Of a stretch of DNA of 64,000 nt, positions 30,481-64,000 are shown piece by piece. The translations under genes were made by a program, and so were the position numbers. Every line of letters starts with the position of its first letter. Within the stretch, counting starts at the first letter, position 1. The notes below the pieces were generated by a model, which had not been told where the DNA came from, did no database searches, and was given only the letters and a program-made list of their open reading frames with translations. Origin of the DNA: Pseudorasbora parva (lineage: Eukaryota; Chordata; Actinopteri; Cypriniformes; Gobionidae); contig NC_090179.1 in assembly GCF_024679245.1 (NCBI RefSeq), positions 6,312,320 to 6,376,319 on the forward strand. Direction: 5' to 3'.

Positions 30481-33186
30481 GGCCTCCTCTCGTGCTGATT
30501 GAATAGAAAATTTGAATGTGTTCCTCTGAAACTGTGTTAATAAAAATAATTGAATGTTGTGATAAATGTCCATGAGTTGTAACACTTAAGAACAAGTTTC
30601 AATTTAGTCTCTGTTTTATATAATCTTAAAAACTTTGTAATCATTCTAACACAGACACACACACACGCACATAGGCGCGCATGCACGCACACGCACACAC
30701 ACACACACACACACAAATCCTCAACTGTGCAGGTAGTATTTTTTTTTAATACAAAGTGTATCAAAATCACAATAATGACATTGATGTTATCTAGACAACA
30801 TTAGACATATAGACCTATAGCTAAACATCTGTGCACCATAAACAGCCCTTTTAAGGTAAAATACTGGCTTTCAAAGGCACTTTGAAGTGCATGATTCTGT
30901 CTATGAATTCATGTTGATAAAAACAATATTTGTATTTGTCACCGCACTTTTCGGTACATAAAAATCTGCCAGTTATAACTCTCTTCTTCGAAATTTGATC
31001 ATGATTTACTGACAGTCAACATAATATTAAATGTACTATTAAATACAATTCTGTTTTTGTGGATGGTAATATTGAAAATAGGACAAAATATTTGTGAATA
31101 GAGCAAAATCTACAATGAGCTTGATTTACATAGGAAAAGGACTGTCTGCGTGGACAACAAACGCATGAATTTAAACTGAAATACTCAGTTTCAGAGCTGA
31201 TTGGGCTTGTTGCTAGATTGCAGATATTTAGCTTTAAAGATGCAGGTCTCTGCATTCAAATACCACATGCAAAAGGGGTGCAGCACAATTTGTCCTCTTA
31301 AACTGAGTTCAGATGATACACTTCAAATCCAAATTTAAACAGTGTTCCTCACCATGAAAAACAAAAGTCATTGGAAAAGGTGAGCATGCAAATATACACA
31401 AAAGGGGCCGACAACATTTTGTCAGGGTTTTTGTGCTGTCAAGTTAATGTTGGCCTTCACTCTTTCATACCCTAAAAGGTGTGTACAGAGTGAAATCTTT
31501 ATCATAGATTATTTCAACTGTGCTCTGGCACACATGAACATCATTTTACATAGTATATCATGTATTATCTAATGCTGTATGTATCTAAAGCATTGTGGCT
31601 TAAAGTACCTCAATTTTACTAGTACCACATTACATCAGTGAAAAAATTATGAAAATATATTTTGTTTCAGAACGTCAACTTCACTGATTTAAATTTCAGA
31701 TTAGATTAAAGTCTGTGTGGAAGAAACAACTTTAACAAATGACAATTTTTAGCAAATACAATGACAATCAGCTAAAATGTCATCTGTTTTTGACCCTTTT
31801 TTATATTATCATAATATAATCATATTATGGTAAATTTATTTCTATCATACACTGTCTATCATATAAAAATGCATAAACAAAGAAACAAACAATACACTGA
31901 CAAAAAATTGATTAGTGCAAAATATCAAATTTACAAAACAAAACAAACAAAAAAACATTAGGAAACGAGAAAAAAATACTGTGCTTGAGTCTGGGGCAGG
32001 GCCTCTGAGAAGCAAAGACCTTCGTCTAGTCTACTCCTCTAAACCTGCGAATCTTGAAAGAAACCACAAAACTGGTCTCAATTCAATGTTTAAAAAAAAC
32101 AACCCTGTTGATTCAGAAAACCTTCGAGACAGAGTTATCAAAATGTGCGCGTGCACCTGGACGTTAGCTCGAGCGTGTCTCTAGGTCATGCACATAATCA
32201 CTGAGGATTTGGTTTGACATGTTAGACCAAACATGGAATGTAATCGTCGCCCTCCATGTGTTTCTTTGGAAAAAGAGGCTGGTCAGGAGACTTCAGAGTT
32301 TATGTCAAATGTCTCAGTGGACACTCACAGATTCAGTTCCATCCCATTCTCCAGAGTGGCAGTGCCAAGCTAGTTTGCGGCTTGTGTCATTGTAAATCCA
32401 AGAACCTCCTGAGTGTGTGTGATCAATATCAGCAGCATGCTAACTATGCCATGAGCTTAGACCTTACAGAAAAGGGCTTTAACTGGTCCGATTCCAGTTG
32501 ACTGATATTAGTCTCATAAGGCTGCAGTAGTGGTGCTGATTATCTGAAATTTCCTGGAAAAAGGCTATTGAGTCAAACACTGTATTCTAACCAGGTGTGA
32601 TGTGATAAAAGCATGCAATAAAAGTTTTGCTGCAGATTTTTTTTTGTTTCAGCAGTGCTTCCATAGCCCTACCACAGCAAATGGGGTAGTTGTAAGAGCA
32701 CTGACATGAGTTTACTTACAGGGTTAAGTTTCAAACTTTAGATACGGCTCAGGTCCCTCCTCCAATGTAAGTCTATTAAGTCTCTTTGAAAAGTAACAGC
32801 ATACATCTCCTTAACAAGCCTTAAAGCAAAGTTTAATACAAAGGGCAAGAGGGGTGTCCAAATTGCTAACCCTAAGTATGAGCAACAGTAAGCAAACAAT
32901 GGTAAATATGCCAATGATCTGCAATTTTGTTTAGCTGCTGCGCGCAGAAAAATTACATTTTGCTGGAAACTTATCACCGGACCCCTGGTTACGACAGAGT
33001 GTGAGACAGAAAACTGATTATGACTTCTTATAACCTACACTGAACAGAAAGGACAATTTGGACTGCAACATATTTGTCATGAAAAAGACTTTAAACGCTG
33101 AATGTCTGGCATGTGGCGTGTGTCTGTGCAAAGTGATGGGGTAGGAGCAATAGCTCAACAGTCTGGGTCTTTCGGTCAAGACAGCA
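30481..33186. other. Downstream flank of axl; no second gene seen
   Basis: AT-rich DNA with a (CA)n tract at about 30650-30714 and only short ORFs. It must include the axl 3' UTR on the minus strand. Candidate poly(A) signals there are ATTAAA (complement of 'tttaat' at 32832-32837) and AATAAA (complement of 'tttatt' at 31835-31840). I cannot choose between them from sequence alone. Confidence 0.4.
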
Positions 33187-54415
<21,229 letters not shown>

Positions 54416-55375
54416 CTAAAACGCAAATAAAACAACAAACATTATCAAAACTGTGTGACAAACAAACACAGAACATCTACATTACACTCTCATTGTTGCA
54501 CATCAGTGGATAAGATGCTGAGATGCCCTGATTTCTGAGTGCACTTAGGGCGTGTCCGAAAGTTTGCTAGTTTATGTTTTGGGCGTAACCTGCAATAAAC
54601 CAACCAGAGTCTCTTCTCCCATTCCCTTTAAAAGCCAGTTGTGCTCGCACCATGGCGGATTTGCACTCAACATAGCGTAATATAGACACCCTCTACCATG
54701 TAAAGTGCAAATTTGCCATGATTTGTCAAATAATTAGCCAATTTCATTCGTCATTACTGCAAAGAGGTCATTCTGATACATGCAATGACTATCCACTATA
54801 ACATATAGGCATTTTTATATTTATGTACACAATAATAGTTTTCTAATGATGAACTTTTTAACATCCTTTAATTTTTCATAATTAAAAATGTTTGTGTGCT
54901 GCGGAGTATAATAAGCACTGTCTACAAGTGAACGCACATTGTGCACCCACCTATAGGCTCATATTACTAACACACCCTTTAAATAACACACTAAATCCTG
55001 CACTATTGCCTTTAGAGCAGGTTTGTGTTGGTCAATGGTCAGTGGTTTTCAGTTCCTCAACACATCAACGCTCCAGCAATGCTCCTGAACACTCCTGGTT
55101 TTCAGACCAGCACACCCATGGGGGAACAGATGAGCCAGTGCGTTTGATATCTAAACAACGTGAAACTGGCAAAAAAACACTTGGCCTAGTGCCGGGTGTA
55201 TGATGAGTGAATAGGTCTGCCGAATATTATACTATTCTGAATATATTATCCTTATTTTGAACCCAACATCTGTGCCTTTCTGAATAAGGAATTCATCCCT
55301 TCATATGAGGTATAATAATTTACTGTGAGAGTACATGTGTCCCAACACTGAATGTCAAAGAGAGAGTTTTTAATG

Positions 55376-55557
<182 letters not shown>

Positions 55558-55885
55558 GTGACAAAATACACTTTAATACATATCATGTATTAAATTATGT
55601 TTTATGCTAAACACTGCAAAATATCAAGCATTGCACAGTTTCACTTGTTTGTAATTAATAGCAATGTTCTCTGTGGTATTTAGAAAGTAGTAAGATTGTA
55701 TTACAGTCTGAACAAAGCCATATTATCCTTTTTACATATTCTGAAAAAGTGTAGCAAAAAGCCTCGTCTACTTTCCTCTCCGTTCCTTTGTTAAACGCAT
55801 TTTTCTGCCGCTGTCTCTGCTTCTAATCCAGAGCAGCAGAAATAACAACACACTGGCAACGGCCGCAGTAATGGTCTGAAAATAG

Positions 55886-55886
<1 letters not shown>

Positions 55887-55943
<57 letters not shown>
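55887..55943. repeat. (TG)n microsatellite
   Basis: About 28 perfect units. Confidence 0.97.
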
Positions 55944-55944
<1 letters not shown>

Positions 55945-57105
55945 TGCCAAACTCCCAGAACAGAATTCTCTTAAACATCAGGATCAAAACCATTTCTTAG
56001 TATATATATATATATTGTATTTCTCCATTGCAGGTATGATAGAAAGCGTTTCTTTGTCATTTCATCCTGTAAACACACGTTCTCCTCAGCCCTGGGCTGG
56101 AGACGTTGAGGAACATGGCTCGGCATTCAGATGATGTTATCAGGAGGAGTTTCACGTCTGATTGTTTCCACATGTGTCTCTGGCTCATGGCTGTGAAAAT
56201 ACACTTTTTACTCTCCCCTCGCTATGGCCTAACCTTCTCTCTCAATAACTTTCCTTTTTGGAAATCTTCTCCTAAATTTCCAGTACGACTCAAGCACACC
56301 GTTCAAAGAAACCAGGAAAAATGGTGGGACAGGAAACTGGATGTTACTAAAACTGGAAGGACCTAGTCATAAATCCAACAGGAATGGGTGCAGGATTCAG
56401 AATGAATTGTGTGTGAATCATTGGGAGTGCAGTGGTGGGGGGTCGGTTTGGATCCTACTCTGTTTCTACAGGACTTGAAATGCGACCGGGACACGTTTTA
56501 GTGAGATTCACCAGTAAACCTCAGTCAGCTTTTTGAGCTCTTTGACTATGAAACTCTGAGTCAAGTATTTCTTTGAGCACATGCTGCTTTACAAGGCCTG
56601 AGCCTCAGTCTTAAAACAATTAGTCACAAATTGCGTTGTTTACTGTTCGCGGTCACGCGCGGTGTAAAATGGGCTTTCAGAGAAGTTTCCTTTAACTGTT
56701 CTCTCATGCAGACAAGACTGTTTATAGGAAAATACACCACCTACACACAACAGCAAAATGCACATGCCAATTACTTCCTAATCCTGTACACACACCGTTC
56801 AGTGATTTACAAGAGTGAAAATAACATTCAACAAAAAATGTAGGTAGTGACAATCGCATTTACAAAGAAACCTATACAGTGTGTACTGAACTGAAGTGAA
56901 CTACACATGGGTTGTGTCCAAAATTATTATTGCACTATTTGAAGGGACAGCCATTTGTAGTGGTGTCTGAAACCATAATGGACGTTATTGAGTGAACTCA
57001 ATCCCACAATGCACCGCAATAACGCAAATAAAAATGATGTACGCAAATACAAATGATGTACATTCACCCGCTAGAGAATACACACACAATGCACTGTGAG
57101 GGTCA

Positions 57106-57607
57106 CGACCATAGACTGTAAACAATATGGACGTAAAAAGTAACCACGCCCTCAATTATGCAGAACTTTAAGGCTTTATATAACGTAAACGAATGAGTTA
57201 TAAAAATATTCAACCCCCTCACAGTTGTCATAAAAGTCAAAATTAGCCGTATAAGCTAAAACCACAATTTGTACCAGGCTGTAAGCATGGTTTTTTTTTT
57301 TTTTTTGCTGTAAAGTTGGTAATTTGAACATGGGGCTCAATGAGATTCTGCTCCCTTCTGGAGCCTGTCCCTAGTGGCCAGTCGCGACCAAGTGGCAACC
57401 TCCCGCGATCTCTCTTGAAGCCAATACGGAAGTAATGTAAACTGCAATTCATCAACTGGCCACTAGGGACAGGACTCACATGCGATGACTCGCTCACAAG
57501 ATGGCGACGCCCAGCTCGCCCCTACTTTAGGCTTCAGAACGGCTTATCAGAATCCTATGGGTGACGTCACGGACACTACAGCCATATTTTTTTACAGTCT
57601 ATGGTCG
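57106..57607. mobile_element. MITE with CGACCATAGACTGTA ends, about 500 bp
   Basis: CGACCATAGACTGTAAA (57106) is inverted at the right end (TTTACAGTCTATGGTCG, 57607). 'aatatgg'/'ccatattt' extends the pairing. A lone right-end copy ('ccatatttttttacggtctatgg') is at about 40046-40068. Confidence 0.7.
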
Positions 57608-58115
57608 CGACGTGCTGAATTAATTCCTGTGTGTGGCCAGAAGATGGCGCCCACAGCTTAATCAGCCATCCATCCATTTTCTAAAACTGCACTAGTCCAG
57701 CGTAATATTATACAGGTTTAAATTCCTTTTAACTGTTAAATTGCGGTTTCTAGATGCTAGTTTCCATGGCAGAGTTCAAGATAAATATTTTCATTAAGAA
57801 AGAGGTGACTCATGCTGCGAGATCTTGCCAATAATAATCCATAATAAACCAAAATAAATTTAAATACTTTCTATTGAAAATAAGACAACGATACCTTAAC
57901 ATAAGTGGAGATGGCAAAACTTTAAGAATGATCTGTGTGAAGCAGCCTTCAAAGCTTAAACAAAACATGCCTATAGCAGTCAATCATCACAATTTCAGAA
58001 GTGTCGTATTTCATACACACACAACTTAATACTTAGGGAAACTTGCGTATTTAAATCCTGAACCACTCCTGCAACTTCACAGATGTTAATGGGGAATAGC
58101 CAATAATAACTGACA

Positions 58116-58935
58116 TTAAAGGGATACTTCACTTCTTTTCTGAGACCTCTCTCGTCTCAGTGCGTGCTCTTAATCTCTCTGACGCGCGGTGATGATCTGA
58201 TAGCATTTAGCTTAGCCCACTAAGCCCAGTTCATTCACTATGGTACCAAACAGAGATCAAGTTAGAAGTACCAAACACCTCCACGTTTCCCCTATTTAAA
58301 TACAGTTACACCAATAGTTAAACGATCAAGTATGATGACACAAAATTAAGTTTGCCGCTTTTCTAAGCAGATTAAAAAGGAGAACTATAATGTATGGTGG
58401 AATAACACTTCTGAGAGTACTTCGGCTCGCCGCAGTAAAAAGTCACACCTGAAAAATCCTCTCCCCCTATTGATGGAAAGGAGAGAGTGAGGGGGAGATT
58501 TGAGGGAGGATTTTCAGGCGTGACTTTTTACTACGCCAAAGTTAAACATAGTTTCACGAGTTCACACTTACAAATAATTCAGATAGAATAAATGGTGTGC
58601 GTATTTGGCGTGCTGTCCGAGGAGAGGGCTCCGAGCTCGGTATTTGGCCCGAACCCAGAGTACTCCCCCCGTATCTCTGGTTAGGAAAGTTAACCAGGTG
58701 AGGTAGAAGGGGTGGTGGAGGGATGCTGCAAACTTTGTCAAGGAACATTGGTGAGTTGACTGGGTATTTATGTGATCCTCCACTTGAGCTGATTGGTAGA
58801 CATGTTGATTACTGATTGCTGACAGCTGGTTGGAATGACATCATGATTGGGTAGATCATTTGAACGTGCTTCTCCCGAACTTAGTTTTTTAAGAAACATA
58901 ATTTAATGTGAAAAGGCGATGGAGTATCCCTTTAA
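58116..58935. mobile_element. TTAA-flanked MITE, 820 bp
   Basis: TTAAAGGGATACTTCAC (58116) and GGAGTATCCCTTTAA (ending 58935) are inverted ends flanked by TTAA. An internal inverted pair 'gtgacttttta' near 58440 and 58515 forms a hairpin. No transposase. Confidence 0.75.
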
Positions 58936-59284
58936 ATTGCATTTTCACATTTTCAGTAGTAAGATAACAGCATTATTAACGATGTACATTTTCCAGTTAC
59001 AAGTTACTCTTTCCAAAACAGGGGTGCAGATTTATTTTGTTGTCGTTGTTATATTGAATTTTGCATGCAATTTTACAGCTTTGTTAAAATGTCCTCAAAT
59101 GTGGCACTGAGAAATCTGATATACTGTAGTGACTCGTTTCAGACGTTTATTTACAGGAACATTTTCAAGAAACATTTGTCTAATAGCAAAATATTGAGGT
59201 AAACACTGCTGTTCACAACTGGTCCACTACTTTTACGTTTATACTTTTATAGCTTCCCCAGCACTGGTGGACAAGAGTAGATGT

Positions 59285-59309
59285 GATTATGATTATGATT
59301 ATGATTATG
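59285..59309. repeat. (GATTAT)n short tandem repeat
   Basis: About four hexamer units. Confidence 0.9.
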
Positions 59310-60106
59310 TAAGTTCAGCTCACAGGTTTAAGTTAATCCGTTCAAACAGAAAGTGCCAAACCAATTTCATTGGGATATCAGCGATCAGCTTTGTTTTTTC
59401 ACTCTCTCTCTCATCCCTTGGGCAATGTGGGACTCTGGGAAACTAGCAAAGAGTGTGTTTTTTTTCTTCACCCACCCCCTCCTCTTTTTCCTGTCCTATC
59501 CATCACAGCATTCCTCTGCCCCATTCACTTTTCCCACAGTGTGTGCATGTCTGTATTTCATTCGTTCTTTTTTTTGGCAAGAATAAATCAAAGGTCGTGT
59601 AAGGTCAGGGCAGACGAGACGTGGGCCGCTGCATGAAACGGGGGAGGGACAGAAACCAGTGTAGCGTGTTTGGGAAAGCTGGAAATTCTTTCTTCAAGAG
59701 AATTTGTAGGATTAGTGCAAAGATAAACCAAAAAATTAGTTTTATATTAAAAAAAAGTATGTTTTTTTTTTTTTTTTTTCATTGCTCAGAGTTTGCTCTT
59801 TTTGCAGCTCAAATGTTAAGACACTTCTCTTAAAATGTTTGGTAAGAAAATAAGAACATTTAACTGAAATATTTGTTGAGACACATTCGAGCTGCAAACT
59901 TAATGAAGCAGCTAAAATCATTTAGTCTTGGAAGAACCTGAAATATTTGAGTTCATATTTCTCTCTCTTTCTTGTGGAAGCTTGCTTCAGGGTCACAGAA
60001 TTTAAAAAAAAGGTAATTGCAACTTTTTATCTCACAATTCTGACTTTTTTTTTCTACTTCCCAGAATTGCAAGATATTCAAGTCAGTCTTTTCCCCCTCA
60101 GAATTT

Positions 60107-60152
60107 GACTTTATATCACTCAATTCAGACTTTATATCACTCAATTCAGACT
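60107..60152. repeat. 21-bp tandem repeat, about 2.2 units
   Basis: 'gactttatatcactcaattca' repeats directly. Confidence 0.85.
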
Positions 60153-60612
60153 TTATCTTTTTTGTCAGAGAAAAAGTCACCATTATCTTTTAAAATGTTT
60201 TATTCTGTGGCTGAAACAAGCTTCCATACATTACGCACCTGTGATCAGTTGATCAGCAGAACTTATGCGTTACATCCCTTTAAAGGATTAATTAACCCAA
60301 AAATTTTAATTCTGTATCTATTTACTTTCCCACAAATCCATGAGAACATTGATCAACACACACACGCAATGGTAAACTGAAGCATAGCTGAGCTGCTTGA
60401 CCAATGAGGGTTATTCTTGTTGACAAAGTACGGTTTGTCTTCTGTTTGGCATATTGATGCCACATTGATGTTCTCTATGTATGAGGTGTCAATGTGTGAA
60501 TAAAAGCCTACAATAATAAAAGCCTACAACTGTTTTTTATATAAAGTGATCACTTCTTTTCAGAAGACTTTTTTTCACTTTTTGAAGCTTGAGATTTTGT
60601 TTGCATCGACTT

Positions 60613-63027
60613 TTAAAGGTAGGCAAGAATTGGTTAAAAAACCTTTTTTCCAAATTTGTTTAAAGGTTCTTTATATATCAATACATAATTAAAATGTAAG
60701 TACTCTGAAAAATAAATGATAAAAATTGAGTGTCTGTAGACCTCTCACGACTGTTTTAAAGGGGGGGGTGAAACACTCAGTTTCAGTCAATCTCATGTCA
60801 ATCTTGAGTACCTATAGAGTAGTATTGCATCCTTCATATCTCCGAAACGTCTTTAGATTTATTATATTTATAAAAGAAATATGGGCTCTACCGAGTCTTT
60901 CCGGAAAAAAACGAGCGCCTGGAGGCGTATCGAGTGGGCGGAGCTAAAGAATGACGAATGCGAACAAAGCGGTGACGTCCTCAAGCGTGGAGAAACCCAT
61001 GGCTATCGATCGGATTCAGCTAATACAGATATGATCCAGAATCAGATCCGGAGGCTGAAATAAATTGAACAGGAGGAACAGCAGCAGCAGGACGTCCGTC
61101 TCTGTGTTATGGACTGTATTTAGTGGCCTGTCAACATTTGTGTGTCTTTACTCGCAGTTTATGAGGACATGATTCAGTTTATGGACTATTGTATGTGACT
61201 AAACCTTAGCAGTAGCAAGCAAAACGGTTTTGTACGTCAGACTAGTGTAACGTTATACACAGAACAGCAATGGAGTAACCGTTAGCGCATTTGAATGACG
61301 AAGCACGCGATCGTGTCGTTTACTGATGTTTAATCGCGCGACGATAGCCGACAGCAGACATTTAAAGCAGTTTTACTCACCGGCTGCTTCCAAAGCAGGA
61401 CCAAACCTTTATCGCTGGGACCGCTCCGTCAAAAACACACTTCTTTGGTATGATTTGGTGAAGTTCTGTGACAGCAGTGGCGTGGAAATCCAATTTGAGA
61501 CGCGACTGAAGCGATGTTGTGAAGCTTCCCGTCATTTCTGCGTTCAAATCGGTTCAAATGCAGCGCTGCCTTCCCGGAATGCTGTGCTGAAGCGTTGAAG
61601 TCGCTCGACGTCACCCATAGGAATAAAGTGGAGCGCGGCGCGGACTATAGCGACAGAAGTGTTCACGGACGACTGGATCTGCAGCTGAGAGAGTGTTTAT
61701 GGGCGTGCATTTCCTCTCTCGCTCTAGTCACGCGCGTGCGCACCGTACCGGGAGAAGAGCCGCCCCCTTTAAAGACAGCTCATTATTTCCATTCACTCCA
61801 CCTTCACCCTTCTGGGCTCTTTCCAAAGCCACGCCCCCAAAATACATGAACGCGCCTCACCGACCAATCAGCTGTAAGAGCAGTGTGCATGTAGTCACAT
61901 CATGTCAGAATCACATGTTATAAAAAATCGAACTTTATCAGTATGAATATAAACAAATAAGATGTCTATTAGTACTCACTATCAAGCTAGAATACCGATA
62001 CTGGTAAAGTTTAAAATATATTTTTGTTTAATTCGGTAACGAGCTAGTTATATTTATAAGGCAAAGCTAAAATCAGGTAGCATTGATACATGTTTTTTCA
62101 ATAACATGAGTTATACTGTGATGAAGATTAATTTAATGTAAGATTATATACTGTGTTTTGCATGTAAGAGTTTCCATGATGAAAGCATTGTTGATTAGTA
62201 GTAGCTAAAGCTAACTTAGCTCCAAAAAAAAAGTTCCTGGATGTGGTGTACTAGCTTTTACACATGCATTTTGTTATCTAAAGTTAAATTTTGCGAAAAT
62301 CAACACAACAGCGATCAACTTGAGCTAAGCATATTGAGTATTTATCATCTCTACTAATGGCTAAGTGTATAATATTGTAACTTTATGCTAAGTAATGTTA
62401 TGTTAGCTATATTAGGCAGCTACATGTGCTCTTGATACATGCTTCATGAAAACATAAACCAAAAAAATTTAGAATCAAAATGAAAGATGACCTGTCCAGC
62501 AGAAATACAGCCAGCAATGAGTCGTTTGTCAGGTCCCTCAGTTCTCACCATCGTTGAAAAGCAACACAGATATTTACTCACGTATGATTTCTTTGTTTAT
62601 CCAAAGACTTTCTGTGCATTGCCTTTTCTCGTACTGTCTTCCTTTTTTGCATTGTTTGCCTTCGCTGACTGTAAACCTGCACTGTGAATTTTGAATGCTC
62701 TTTCTCTGCCATTATTTGCCTAGGTTTCGTTCCTCTTGAACTGCTCGAATCAAACGAGCGTGCGCACATGTGGGCAGATCCTGTAGCGAAAGCGGTGGTC
62801 GCCATGGTAGCGAGATAGAGTGACAGTCGCCCAAGCCAATCACTTGTTTTGTCCCGACCGAAAAAAATGAGCGGTGTTTATTGCAGATTAAAAAGTCTAG
62901 AGTCACTCGATTTTTATACTCTCCTTTTCAGAGTACTTACATTTTAATTATGTATTGACATATAAAGAAAGTTTAAACAAATTTGGACAAAAGTGTTTTA
63001 GATCATTCCTACCTACCCTACCTTTAA
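60613..63027. mobile_element. Long-TIR TTAA element, 2,415 bp, interrupted by another transposon
   Basis: TTAAAGGTAGGCAAGAATTG (60613) and the inverted right end TTAAAGGTAGGGTAGGTAGG (63027) pair over about 125 bp, with 'tccaaatttgttta', 'tcaatacataattaaaatgt' and 'aagtactctgaaaa' shared. TTAA lies at both ends. The inner part hosts a copy of the 34964-35603 family starting at 60756. Confidence 0.75.
60756..61920. mobile_element. Longer relative of the 34964-35603 transposon; right end not found
   Basis: TTAAAGGGGGGGGTGAAACACTC at 60756 and about 600 bp onward match the axl-intron copy. It then continues about 550 bp past the point where that copy jumps to its terminus. A start-like block 'cccatggctatcgatcggattcagc' is followed quickly by stops, so any encoded protein is dead. 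The right terminus 'cacaccccctttaa' is missing; the end coordinate is approximate. Confidence 0.55.
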
Positions 63028-64000
63028 TGGATGAAAAGAAAAATGCATGGGTCTTAAGGGTATATACCGTCACATAACCCGCATCTAATTTGTGATTTTT
63101 CTTGTGAGGAGAAAGACAGAACAGAGGGACAGCAAAACAAAAAAGGCTTTTGCTTAAGAAATACTTCAAGTCCACCACCCTAAACACCAATAACACGCAA
63201 ACTAAAAACAACACCACACCTACACACACATATAAACACGTACACCCCAGTACAGCCCAACACAACCAAAACCCTGTCCTGGAAAAAATGAAACATTTCC
63301 TTCACTCCTCCATCATTCCTGTCCCTCACCCGTCCCACATACTGACACAGCGCTGACGTAAATGATTCACTGGAGACCGAAAAGACGAATAAAACTAAAT
63401 CTGGTTAAGCAGAAGACATAAGGAAAGAGAATAACACGACCTTTCTAAAGACAACATGAAATGGCATTACAAACCCATTTTACTTCCATATATTGTGCAA
63501 TATGTGTCAGTGTTTGTATCACACTCCAAAACAGATGTAAGTGGACGCGGAGCCAAGAACATATCGAGTGCTGGAGCAAGTAATGGAAAACCTGGAGAAG
63601 AGTTGGAGCGGAGTAGTGAAGGAGAATTTGCTGTCGCTCCAGTCACATGCTCAAACTTCTCTTGAAACTACATTCATTGCTACAGGATGTGTAAAGTGGG
63701 CAAATTCTAGATGAACTGAAACTTGACTAAATTAACTTAATTCATAATTGTGCTGGAGTACTGTACATAATCACGACTATTCGCAGCCTTGTTCCTATAC
63801 AACTTCAATGTTGTGCTAGAGCTAAAAACTCCAATTGTTTCCATTTTATGAAAGAATCAACCTACAAATGGCTATTTATTGTCGTCTAAAAAAGTATTTT
63901 GACACAAAAAAGACACATATCCCTTTAAATAAACAAGTCCAAACTAAATTAATGCATTAAAAAAAGAGAGCTGTGAATGGAGCAGTCATTGAGGAATAAC
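63028..64000. other. No gene seen
   Basis: AT-rich DNA with short ORFs. The stretch 63150-63356 is Thr/Asn-rich by composition only. Nothing assignable; axl upstream exons may lie beyond the window end. Confidence 0.4.

Overview
The window looks like nuclear DNA from a ray-finned fish, most likely a cyprinid. It is AT-rich, full of (CA)n/(TA)n tracts, and packed with TTAA-flanked MITEs, hAT, Harbinger, CACTA, Tc1, DIRS and Gypsy elements. Its one clearly recognisable host gene is a vertebrate AXL receptor tyrosine kinase, split by GT-AG introns. No bacterial-style operons, rRNA, tRNA or CRISPR arrays are seen.

Layout. 1-2725 is a 30-bp minisatellite. 3880-10180 is a second minisatellite (about 77 bp unit) split by a 5.76-kb CACTA/EnSpm-type transposon with 27-bp perfect inverted ends and a 3-bp target duplication; that transposon holds a long AT-rich inverted element and a frameshifted accessory ORF. 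10264-10850 is a CpG-rich stretch with good splice donors facing both ways, possibly a promoter. 11025-13450 holds two MITEs. Between 13494 and 23394 on the minus strand lie three exons of an unrecognised gene with matching phases. The small intron between the first two is blown up by a 9,077-bp hAT element, which contains a DIRS-type tyrosine-recombinase retrotransposon (gag-like ORF, RT/RNase H, tyrosine recombinase, internal complementary region), itself interrupted by a 1,968-bp hAT-like element. 23511-26431 is a defective Ty3/Gypsy element whose remaining domains are in the wrong order. 26880-30480 is a Tc1-like remnant split by a 2.96-kb element.

33187-54415 (minus strand) is the 3' two thirds of axl: the second FN3 domain, an 18-bp in-frame microexon, the transmembrane helix, the whole kinase domain and the C-terminal tail, in 13 exons whose phases all agree. 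The Ig domains, first FN3 and signal peptide were not found and probably lie beyond position 64000. The introns and the 9.6 kb upstream carry at least a dozen MITEs, including a hAT with a nested Harbinger remnant (45952-47495) and a long-TIR element (60613-63027) interrupted by another transposon.

The axl exons work together as one receptor: FN3 ectodomain, single membrane pass, TAM-family kinase with the KWIAIES motif, and a tail with docking tyrosines (YVNM). The rest is mobile DNA at various stages of decay. Family names rest on motifs and end structures read by eye; no database search was run.
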